A DNA stretch of 64,000 nt from positions 1 through 64,000 of the forward strand of contig CAJTWA010000017.1 in the NCBI GenBank assembly GCA_910580195.1. Direction: 5' to 3'. Source of the DNA: an uncultured Lachnospiraceae bacterium (GTDB lineage: Bacteria; Bacillota; Clostridia; Lachnospirales; Lachnospiraceae). Of this stretch, positions 1 to 6,194 are shown in pieces; position 1 is the stretch's first letter; each line of letters begins with the position of its first letter. A program made the translations under genes and the position numbers. The notes below the pieces were generated by a model. It worked only from the letters and a program-made list of their open reading frames with translations. It searched no databases and was not told the origin of the DNA.

Positions 1-2
1 GG

Positions 3-212
3 GAACTGCTTGTGGAATATGGCTACCCGACGCAGCGTTTCGTGCTTCCACCGAAAAACAAGGAGGAAATACCGCAAGGGTATACCTCTATGCCCGAAAA
101 CACGGGCAGGAAAGGGGAAACCCCCTTCGGGGATACCTTTATGCCATTCGGCAGTAAGGAGGAAACAAGGAATGACCGAAACACAGAAAAACCCGTTAGC
201 AGAGAGCTTTAA
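3..212 (+). CDS. C-terminal end of an unrecognised gene entering from the left
   Basis: An open frame runs in from the left edge and stops at 210-212, overlapping the start of the MATE gene. About 69 residues are visible. The last 45 are rich in charged residues, glycine and threonine and are encoded by a repeated leader sequence (see the repeat at 78-171), so the coding part may end earlier in evolutionary terms. The start lies outside the window and I recognise no family. It could also be non-coding leader that happens to be open. Confidence 0.3.
   Translation, partial: ELLVEYGYPTQRFVLPPKNKEEIPQGYTSMPENTGRKGETPFGDTFMPFGSKEETRNDRNTEKPVSREL
78..171 (+). repeat. Two-copy leader repeat upstream of the MATE gene
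   Basis: The phrase GGGNATACCTYTATGCC occurs at about 79 and again at about 130. Each copy is followed by a small hairpin (a CCCG/CGGG stem in the first, GCC/GGC in the second) and then a purine-rich Shine-Dalgarno-like run. The second copy supplies the AAGGAGG of the MATE gene. The unit is about 51 bp, and the two copies have diverged. Confidence 0.5.
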
Positions 213-1512
213 CGCCCTATCCCTTATCAGATTTGCTTTCCCAAGCATGATGATGATGCTGTTTATGGGATTATACACCATTGTAGACACGATTTTCGTC
301 GCACGGTTTGTAGACACGAACGCCTTGTCGTCCATCAATATCGTCTGCCCCGTCATCAATCTGATTGTCGGTCTGGGGACGATGCTTGCGACAGGAGGAA
401 GTGCGGTTGTTGCGAAGAAAATGGGGAATGGAAACATAGAGGAAGCCAGAAGCAATTTTACGTTGATTGTCGTGGCAGGGGCGGTTATCGGTCTGCTGAT
501 TACAGCGGCAGGGCTTCTCTTTTTGGATGAAATCATCTGGGGATTGGGGGCGAGTGAAATATTGTTCCCATATTGCAGGGATTATCTAACGATACAGCTC
601 ATTTTCGCCGCTTTTAACATGATGCAGGTGCTGTATCAGAATCTGTTTGTGACGGCAGGAAAACCGACATTAGGTTTAGCACTTGCTGTTCTGGCGGGGA
701 TTGCCAATATTGTTTTTGATTATGTCTTTATCGTTTTACTGCAAATGGGAATCAAGGGAGCTGCTATTGGGACAGGCATCGGATATATGATACCGTCAAT
801 TATCGGTACAGTATTTTTTCTGATGAAAAGAAGTGAGCTGCACTTTTGCAAGCCTAACATGGACGCATCTGTTCTGCTGAAAAGCTGCTCCAACGGTGTA
901 TCGGAACTGGTAAGCCAGTGTTCGACTGCCGTAACGACATTTCTGTTTAATATAACAATGATGAAGCTGTTAGGCGAGGACGGCGTGGCGGCGATTACGG
1001 TACTCATCTATTCGCAGTTCCTCTTAACAACGCTTTATATTGGCTTTTCTATGGGAACAGCCCCCGTCGTAAGCTATAACTATGGGAGCGGGAATGTAAA
1101 ACAGCTAAAAAAGACCGTCCGTATTTGTTTCAGCTTTATAGCGGGGATTTCCATAGTTGTATTTTTATTTTCCCTGCTTGGCGGGGAAAGCATTGCAAAG
1201 GTATTTGCGGAGAACAACAGGAATGTTTTTGAGATTACAAAGAATGGGTTTGTCATTTTTTCATTCAGCTTTCTGTTCTCTGGGTGCAATATTTTTTCAT
1301 CCGCATTATTTACGGCGTTATCCAATGGGAAAGCGTCTGCAGCCATATCTCTCCTGCGGACGTTTGGATTTATTACAGTGTTCCTTTTGGTATTGCCGAA
1401 ATTTTTAAAGGTAACGGGCGTATGGCTTGCAGTCCCGCTTGCGGAGCTGTTCACGCTCATACTGACGGTATATCTGCTATGCAGGCATCGGAAACAGTAC
1501 CATTATTTTTGA
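172..1512 (+). CDS. MATE family efflux transporter
   Basis: This 446-residue membrane protein has about twelve hydrophobic segments and the two-lobed MATE layout. MATE proteins export cationic drugs, dyes or metabolites in exchange for Na+ or H+. I chose the ATG at 172 because AAGGAGG lies about 10 bases upstream and the following residues lead straight into the first membrane helix (FPSMMMMLFMGLYTIVDTIF). The open frame extends upstream, but that extension is basic and unlike a MATE N-terminus. A truncated acetyltransferase follows after about 90 bases without an obvious terminator. The substrate cannot be predicted. Confidence 0.92.
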   Translation: MTETQKNPLAESFNALSLIRFAFPSMMMMLFMGLYTIVDTIFVARFVDTNALSSINIVCPVINLIVGLGTMLATGGSAVVAKKMGNGNIEEARSNFTLIVVAGAVIGLLITAAGLLFLDEIIWGLGASEILFPYCRDYLTIQLIFAAFNMMQVLYQNLFVTAGKPTLGLALAVLAGIANIVFDYVFIVLLQMGIKGAAIGTGIGYMIPSIIGTVFFLMKRSELHFCKPNMDASVLLKSCSNGVSELVSQCSTAVTTFLFNITMMKLLGEDGVAAITVLIYSQFLLTTLYIGFSMGTAPVVSYNYGSGNVKQLKKTVRICFSFIAGISIVVFLFSLLGGESIAKVFAENNRNVFEITKNGFVIFSFSFLFSGCNIFSSALFTALSNGKASAAISLLRTFGFITVFLLVLPKFLKVTGVWLAVPLAELFTLILTVYLLCRHRKQYHYF

Positions 1513-1601
1513 AAGAAAGGCAGGAAAGATTGGTAGAAGTGAGAAATTTGCGTGTGACAGTGGTTGGGAATGAATGGGAAAACGATATTTAGGAGAAAGA
1601 A

Positions 1602-2015
1602 ATGATACGGCCATTAGAAGAAAAGGACATTGATACGGTATGCGGCATTGTAAATGAGAATTGGAAAAATGTTTATTCTGGGTATGTCAATCCGCTGCTG
1701 CTAAATTCAGATGGATGTGCAGCAAGGACACGCCGATTAAAGACAGATTTTGCCGCCCGCAGACTGTCAGAGTATGTGTGGGAGGAAGAAAACCGAGTGT
1801 CGGCAATGCTGTCTTTTGGAGATACGGCAGATTCGGATATGGCAGGGGCGTTTGAGATCTGGCGTATTTATGTTGCATCCCAATTTCAAGGGAAAGGAAT
1901 CGGGAAAATGCTGATGGATTTTGCCGAGCAAAAGGCGGAGGAACAAGGGTATAAAGAAATTGTGATATGGGCGTTTAAAAATAACCATCATGCGGTTTCC
2001 TTTTATAAAAGATGA
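1602..2015 (+). pseudogene. GNAT N-acetyltransferase, C-terminally truncated
   Basis: The 137-residue frame has the GNAT fold signature, with an acetyl-CoA loop seen as QFQGKGIGKMLMDFAE and the strand/helix ending NNHHAVSFYKR. Family members normally continue for 15-30 residues after that motif (a glycine-phenylalanine turn and a final strand), but here a TGA follows at once. The next bases encode an ABC-F fragment in an overlapping frame. The ribosome binding site is AGGAGAAAG before the ATG at 1602. It is probably inactive after a deletion, although a short GNAT could still fold. Confidence 0.75.
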
Positions 2016-2251
2016 AGCCGTGCAATTTCCTTATCATGGACGAGCCGGCAAACCACCTTGGTACGCTTGCGAAAGAATCGCTGAAAACCGCACTGGAGGA
2101 ATTTGAGGGAACAGTGCTATTAGTTTCACATGAGGAAGCGTTTTACTGTGAGTGGACGCAGAAAGTAATAAATATAGTCCCGAATGAATACGAAGCCATA
2201 AAGAAGCGGCTTATGAGTGATTACAATGCCGTTGCGAACCTTGAGGCTTGA
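2012..2251 (+). pseudogene. C-terminal fragment of an ABC-F ATPase
   Basis: The fragment opens with the Walker B and D-loop region of the second nucleotide-binding domain (NFLIMDEPANHLG) and the H-loop (VLLVSHEEAF). The normal family sequence is DEPTNHLD, so the D-loop aspartate is lost. ABC-F proteins protect ribosomes from antibiotics or tune translation, and intact ones carry two ATPase domains in 500 or more residues; only about 60 recognisable residues remain. The last 20 residues are not typical of ABC-F. There is no ribosome binding site of its own: the frame begins inside the stop of the truncated GNAT gene. Confidence 0.8.
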
Positions 2252-2374
2252 CACTCATCAATAAATATTTTGGAGATAAATCATATGGGCGATGTGCAGG
2301 TAATCAAAGCAAACCGTATCCGTGGCAGAAATCAAAATGTTTTAAGTTGTGGTAAAATACCGCTATGAAATTTA

Positions 2375-2389
2375 TTAGTGGCTCACTAA
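2375..2389. promoter_or_regulatory. Candidate operator upstream of the FMN-binding gene
   Basis: A perfect inverted repeat, TTAGTG-GCT-CACTAA, lies 90 bases before the FMN-binding protein and is preceded by AAATTTA. A related sequence, AAATTTATTAGCCACTA, occurs at 3667-3683, just upstream of the HxlR regulator. HxlR proteins bind short inverted repeats near their own and nearby promoters, so the local HxlR protein is a plausible ligand. This is inference from position and similarity only. Confidence 0.4.
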
Positions 2390-2478
2390 TTTGTTAATAT
2401 CTTGTATCTTTAAAGCCAGCAGACTATAATTTGGTTTAGCAAATCTAATTAAGAAATGAAACTCAGGAGGTACTTCTT

Positions 2479-2874
2479 ATGTTGAATGAAAATGTAAAAA
2501 AACTGCTGGCAGAGAATATGTGGGATTTAGCTACCTGCGCCAACCATGAGCCGAATGTGGTTCCAGTGGCGTTCAAAGACGTAACGGAAGATGGGAAGTT
2601 GGTGGTGGGCGACGTATTCCTTGAAACCACACTGAACAATCTGAAGGCAAACGGCGGCAGGATTGCCATTTCCGTATATGATGCAAAGTCTTTGGAAGGC
2701 TACCAGATTAAAGGCGTTGCGGAGTATGTGGCAGAAGGTGCGGTTGTTGATACGTTTAAGGCCATGGTGGAAAAAATGTTCAATGGAGCGGCTACTGCAA
2801 AAGGTGCGCTGGTTATTACACCGGAAAAGGTGATTGTGGCTACCCCTGGAGCGGAAAACAAAAAAGTTCTGTAA
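2479..2874 (+). CDS. PPOX-class FMN-binding split-barrel protein
   Basis: This 131-residue protein resembles the small pyridoxamine-5'-phosphate-oxidase-like, FMN-binding split-barrel proteins of anaerobes: MLNENVKKLL at the start, a VPVAFKDV strand and a central GRIAISVYDAKS strand. Such homodimers bind FMN and act as flavin reductases or electron carriers; the reaction here is unknown. CAGGAGG is placed 9 bases before the ATG. A terminator hairpin follows, and a ferredoxin gene and an HxlR regulator are downstream, which suggests a small redox module. Confidence 0.8.
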   Translation: MLNENVKKLLAENMWDLATCANHEPNVVPVAFKDVTEDGKLVVGDVFLETTLNNLKANGGRIAISVYDAKSLEGYQIKGVAEYVAEGAVVDTFKAMVEKMFNGAATAKGALVITPEKVIVATPGAENKKVL

Positions 2875-2890
2875 GGCGGACAAAAAGCGG

Positions 2891-2930
2891 CGGGTGCAGA
2901 GCCCATAAAAATGCTCTGTACCCGTTTTGC
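2891..2930 (+). terminator. Intrinsic terminator after the FMN-binding gene
   Basis: An 11-bp stem, CGGGTGCAGAG pairing with CTCTGTACCCG with one G-U, is followed by TTTTGC. It begins 17 bases after the stop codon. Confidence 0.75.
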
Positions 2931-3014
2931 ATATGAAAATAATAGTTGTGTGATGTTAAAGTTATATAGCCATGCTGTGGAGCTGCGTGGCTTGTAACAC
3001 TGTGGGAGGAAATC

Positions 3015-3218
3015 ATGAAAGCCTATATTGATCCGGAAAAATGTATTGGCTGCGGAGCCTGCATCGCAGAATGCCCGGAACACGCAATCATTATGCTGCC
3101 GGGTTTTCGGTGTGAGGTACAGGCTTCAAAATGTTGCGGCTGCGGGCATTGTGTGGAACTTTGCCATAGAAAGGCGCCGGTATTGCGTGATGAGGGTATT
3201 ATGCCAGTTCACGGATAA
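3015..3218 (+). CDS. Small 2[4Fe-4S]-type ferredoxin
   Basis: This 67-residue protein contains two cysteine motifs, CIGCGACIAECP near residues 10-21 and CCGCGHCVELCH near residues 37-48. That matches the CxxCxxCxxxC spacing of bacterial 2[4Fe-4S] ferredoxins. The second motif has histidine where proline is usual. It is a low-potential electron carrier in the cytoplasm. GGGAGG lies 7 bases before the ATG. It lies between an FMN-binding protein and an HxlR regulator, which suggests it serves the same redox process. Confidence 0.85.
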   Translation: MKAYIDPEKCIGCGACIAECPEHAIIMLPGFRCEVQASKCCGCGHCVELCHRKAPVLRDEGIMPVHG

Positions 3219-3258
3219 CGGTGTCAATATCCCTGCTTATCACAATGGAGCGGTCTTT

Positions 3259-3681
3259 TCATAATGTGGGATAAGAGGGATTGGTGAGGTTTATGCTTGC
3301 ATAAACGGCATCCGGGTTCTTTGCTGCCATGTTCCAGAAAGGAAACTTTATGACGTCCGGCGAATTGAAGCCGACGTCCAGCTCAAGGTATAAAATCTTG
3401 CCGGTTTCGTGGCATGGCAGGTATTCTTCATAGCGGCCATGTGCGGTATGCCAGCCTTCATCCCGGACGAAGGTATCATCCCAGAACAGGTTAAAGTCCA
3501 TTTCCCGTCCGCATTTTGGACAGTGCGGGATGGGTTCTGCGGGTATCCGCATATCTCTGGCTTCTGCCATCTTTTTTTTCAGGATTCCGTAATTATCATA
3601 AGTGGCAGTGTGGCAGGGCTTCTGGCATTGGAAGAGCCCGAAACTTGATATGGGCAATATATTTGTAAATTTATTAGCCAC
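3259..3681 (-). pseudogene. Remnant of a Sir2-family NAD-dependent deacylase
   Basis: The frame has the Zn-binding portion and C-terminal Rossmann strands of Sir2-type proteins: FQCQKPCH and HCPKCG as the two cysteine pairs, then DDTFVRDEGWH and KFPFWNMAAKNPDAVYASIN. The entire N-terminal NAD-binding half (GAGxS and the catalytic HG motif) is absent, and the end is shortened. The first 10 residues are unrelated, and no good ribosome binding site is present. It is antisense to its neighbours and appears to be a decayed remnant. Confidence 0.75.
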
Positions 3682-3683
3682 TA
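3674..3683. promoter_or_regulatory. Possible HxlR half-operator
   Basis: TTAGCCACTA preceded by AAATTTA resembles the inverted repeat at 2375-2389 and lies 90 bases before the HxlR gene. It would fit an autoregulatory site. The match is short and could be chance. Confidence 0.3.
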
Positions 3684-3771
3684 TTCTTTTTCATAGTAAC
3701 TTGATTTTTGATTGATATAAAGGGATAATGATATAGGGATACGCAGAAAAAGAATGAGTTGAGGTGATTAT

Positions 3772-4158
3772 ATGTATAAACCCAAATTAGGCAAGGATAT
3801 CCGCTGTCCGCTGGAATATGGCCTAGATGTGTTCGGGGGTAAATGGAATTCCCGGATCATCTGTGTGCTGGCGGCAAAAAAGACATTGCGGTACAGTGAA
3901 CTGCGCAGTGAGCTTACCAATATTACGGATGCGGTTCTTGGCGCTTCATTAAAGGTGCTGATGAAAAACGGTATGATAAACCGGCAGCCGTATGATGAAA
4001 TTCCTCCCAGGGTGGAATATTCCCTTACGGAGAAGGGGCTGTCTGTCGTTCCCATTTTGCAGAGCATCTGCCAGTGGTCGGGCGCTTATCATAAAGAGGA
4101 TACGGAACATGCCATGCAGCATTGCCAGAAGTGTGATTATAACGGCGGTGGGAGATAA
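3772..4158 (+). CDS. HxlR-family winged-helix transcriptional regulator
   Basis: At 128 residues this is the usual size for HxlR/MarR-like regulators. It shows the family N-terminus (CPLEYGLDVFGGKWNSRIICVL) leading into a winged helix with the recognition-helix region RYSELRSELTNITDAVLGASL, then the beta-wing PRVEYSLTEKG. A C-terminal CxxC (HCQKCDY) may be redox-sensitive. GAGGTGAT precedes the ATG. These proteins commonly control neighbouring oxidoreductase genes, so the FMN-binding protein and ferredoxin upstream are likely targets (inference). Confidence 0.9.
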   Translation: MYKPKLGKDIRCPLEYGLDVFGGKWNSRIICVLAAKKTLRYSELRSELTNITDAVLGASLKVLMKNGMINRQPYDEIPPRVEYSLTEKGLSVVPILQSICQWSGAYHKEDTEHAMQHCQKCDYNGGGR

Positions 4159-4549
4159 CGGCGGGGAGGTGTGTGGAAAATGGGCCGGTTAGAAAAATAC
4201 GGACACTGAACAGCCTGTTTTTAAAAGAAGCGCCGGAGTACAGGCGGCAGTTTTTTAGGCGGGGAAGTGATAAAAATATTCAGCAATATAGGCCTGAAAA
4301 ATTTAACCATACCGCTGTTTCTGAGGCTGGATTTACCATTCAACCAGCGATAGGGGGCACCATTTTACATTCATGTAATTTAAGGATTTTATGATCCCAT
4401 ATGCGTGAAGCGGTTTTTCATATATGAGGCCGAAAAGCATTGCGCATATGATGCAAAACATGGGATGGTTTTTCTGCAAGAAAAGGAACATTGGAAAATA
4501 AATGGGCGGCTTGATAAAAACGTCCATGGAATAAATGGGGGAAAATGAT
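4159..4549. other. Intergenic stretch with no supported gene
   Basis: This 391-base stretch separates the HxlR and DUF5131 genes. A GTG-initiated frame of 73 codons (4173-4394, plus strand) is open but matches nothing I recognise and has only a weak upstream GGGGAGG. The region is AT-richer than its surroundings and may hold eroded gene remains. No clear terminator or promoter was seen. Confidence 0.4.
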
Positions 4550-5257
4550 ATGGCAATGTGGAATCCGTGGCGCGGCTGCCACAAATATAGCGAAGGATGC
4601 AGATATTGTTACATCCATAAAGGCGATTCCAGGCGTAAGGTTGATACGGACAAAATTGTAAAGACGGATAACTTTTACGCCCCTATCGCTAAAAACAAAT
4701 CGGGGGCATACAAAATGAAATCGGGACAGGCCGTATATCTCTGCTTCTCCACAGATTTTCTGGTTGAGGACGCCGATGGATGGCGTCCAGAATGTTGGCA
4801 GATGATACGGGAGCGTTTTGACCTGCATTTTTTGTTTTTGACAAAACGAATCGAACGGTTTATGGATTGTATCCCAGAGGACTGGGGGGATGGGTATGAT
4901 AATGTCACAGTCGGATGTACAGTAGAAAATCAGGACAGAGCCGATTACAGGCTTTCGATTTTCAATGGGCTGCCCATCAAACATAAAAATATTATCTGCC
5001 AGCCATTGATTGAGGAAGTGGACCTTGCCGCCTATCTTGATAATGTTGAATTAGTCGTAGTTGGCGGGGAATCAGACAGGAATGCAAGGCCGCTTGATTA
5101 TGCGTGGGTGCTTTCCATACGGGAGCAATGTATTGCCCGCAAGGTACATTTTGAGTTTCGCCAGTGTGGGACGCATTTTATTAAGGACGGAAAGGAATAT
5201 ACTTTGTCTGCCCGTGATTTATGCAGCCAAGCCAGAAAAGCAGGTATCAATTATTGA
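4550..5257 (+). CDS. DUF5131 (phage Gp37/Gp68-like) protein
   Basis: This 235-residue protein opens with the hallmark MAMWNPWRGCHKYSEGC and RYCYIH. The conserved cysteines resemble a radical-SAM-type CxxxCxxC cluster (C-x(6)-C-x(2)-C here), and later stretches FLFLTKR and VGCTVENQ and the end VHFEFRQCGTHF are typical of DUF5131. The biochemical role is unknown; members are frequent in phages and mobile regions. I start at the ATG at 4550, which has GGGGGA 7 bases upstream, rather than 15 bases earlier. It stands alone between decayed stretches, consistent with lateral gain. Confidence 0.85.
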   Translation: MAMWNPWRGCHKYSEGCRYCYIHKGDSRRKVDTDKIVKTDNFYAPIAKNKSGAYKMKSGQAVYLCFSTDFLVEDADGWRPECWQMIRERFDLHFLFLTKRIERFMDCIPEDWGDGYDNVTVGCTVENQDRADYRLSIFNGLPIKHKNIICQPLIEEVDLAAYLDNVELVVVGGESDRNARPLDYAWVLSIREQCIARKVHFEFRQCGTHFIKDGKEYTLSARDLCSQARKAGINY

Positions 5258-5288
5258 ATCACTGCCTTTCTTTTTGTGTAAGGATAGG

Positions 5289-5490
5289 ATGGAGGGGCTT
5301 ATGGCGAGGAGCCGGCGGCAGCGGCATGGATGGTTCAGTTCCTGCAGGGAAATGGGGATGTAAATGATTTTTCTGGGGAATGGATGCATCATGGAATTCA
5401 TCTGCCAGATAGGAAGTGCGAAGCGCCAAAAAGGCTGGAAACGGTAATCCTGCATCCTGTGAAATACCTAAAAAACCATCCACAATGATA
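5289..5490 (+). pseudogene. Short unidentified ORF remnant
   Basis: Right after a stop at about 5286-5288 a frame of 66 codons reads through to TGA at 5488-5490. It contains a plausible protein-like stretch (MVQFLQGNGDVNDFSGEWMH) but has no ribosome binding site at a start codon. It looks like the tail of a lost gene. I do not recognise it. Confidence 0.2.
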
Positions 5491-5590
5491 TGCTTAGATG
5501 GAGAACATACAAGTTAAGGTTATTCCTTATTTTTGGTACGTTGAAAAATATATTTTGGGTTTAGAAGAAACTCTAAGTAAATGGAAAGGA

Positions 5591-5917
5591 ATGGATAAAA
5601 ACATGAAAAAACCAAACAACCTCCCCCAAAAAAAGCCCCATGCGCTCCCGCCCGGCGACCTAAAGAACATCCCCGGCGTTGGCGCAAACATGGCCCAGCA
5701 TTTGGAGAACATCGGAATCCATTGCATTGAAGACCTAAGGGGGCGCGACCCCGAAGAGCTTTACCATCTGGATACTATCAAAAAGGGCTTTCAGGACGAC
5801 AGGTGCGTGCTGTATGTGTACCGCTGCGCCGTGTATTATGCAGAGCACGAGGAACATGACCCAGAAAAACTAAAATGGTGGTACTGGAAGGACAAAGCTT
5901 ATCCAGAAGAAGGATAA
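5591..5917 (+). CDS. Helix-hairpin-helix protein of the Cdd1 (pathogenicity locus) family
   Basis: The 108-residue protein contains a helix-hairpin-helix (LKNIPGVGANMAQHLENIGI) followed by the conserved DLRGRDPEELY and CVLYVYRCAVYYAE segments and a tryptophan-rich end (LKWWYWKD). This matches the Cdd1 family, small proteins thought to bind DNA or RNA through the hairpin. The name comes from the C. difficile toxin locus and does not imply toxin production. The start could be 5591 or 5603; a weak AAGGA precedes the latter. It stands as a single gene. Confidence 0.85.
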   Translation: MDKNMKKPNNLPQKKPHALPPGDLKNIPGVGANMAQHLENIGIHCIEDLRGRDPEELYHLDTIKKGFQDDRCVLYVYRCAVYYAEHEEHDPEKLKWWYWKDKAYPEEG

Positions 5918-6059
5918 TGCCTGAACATGCCGTGTATACTTATTTTGGAAAACCTTGGCACCGCATATTTTCCAAGGATAACAGCCGCTTTACGCCTATG
6001 TCCCTGCAGAAATAGCCGCTATGCAAAAATAAAATCCAAAAATAAAATAGAATCCCATC

Positions 6060-6089
6060 TTGACGGCAAGTACTAGAAAGTGGTAAAAT
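6060..6089 (+). promoter_or_regulatory. Promoter of the N6-methyltransferase leader
   Basis: TTGACG (6060-6065) and TAAAAT (6084-6089) are separated by 18 bases. Transcription would begin near 6095, giving a leader of about 100 bases that contains a hairpin and an intrinsic terminator before the coding region. Confidence 0.6.
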
Positions 6090-6105
6090 AGGTATGCCAT
6101 GAAAG

Positions 6106-6173
6106 GCATGCCAGCTTTTATCCCCTCAGCTGGTATGCTGGCCGCTCCGGTACCCTTTGCCGGAGCGTTTTTA
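6106..6173 (+). terminator. Leader hairpin plus intrinsic terminator ahead of the methyltransferase
   Basis: Two structures lie between promoter and gene. GCATGCCAGC (6106-6115) pairs with GCTGGTATGC (6129-6138) with one G-U. Directly after it, CGCTCCGG (6143-6150) pairs perfectly with CCGGAGCG (6160-6167), followed by TTTTTAATT. The second is a strong intrinsic terminator only 20 bases upstream of the start codon, so the gene may be controlled by attenuation. Alternatively it ends transcription from upstream. Confidence 0.7.
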
Positions 6174-6194
6174 ATTAATGGAAGGGGGATCCAG

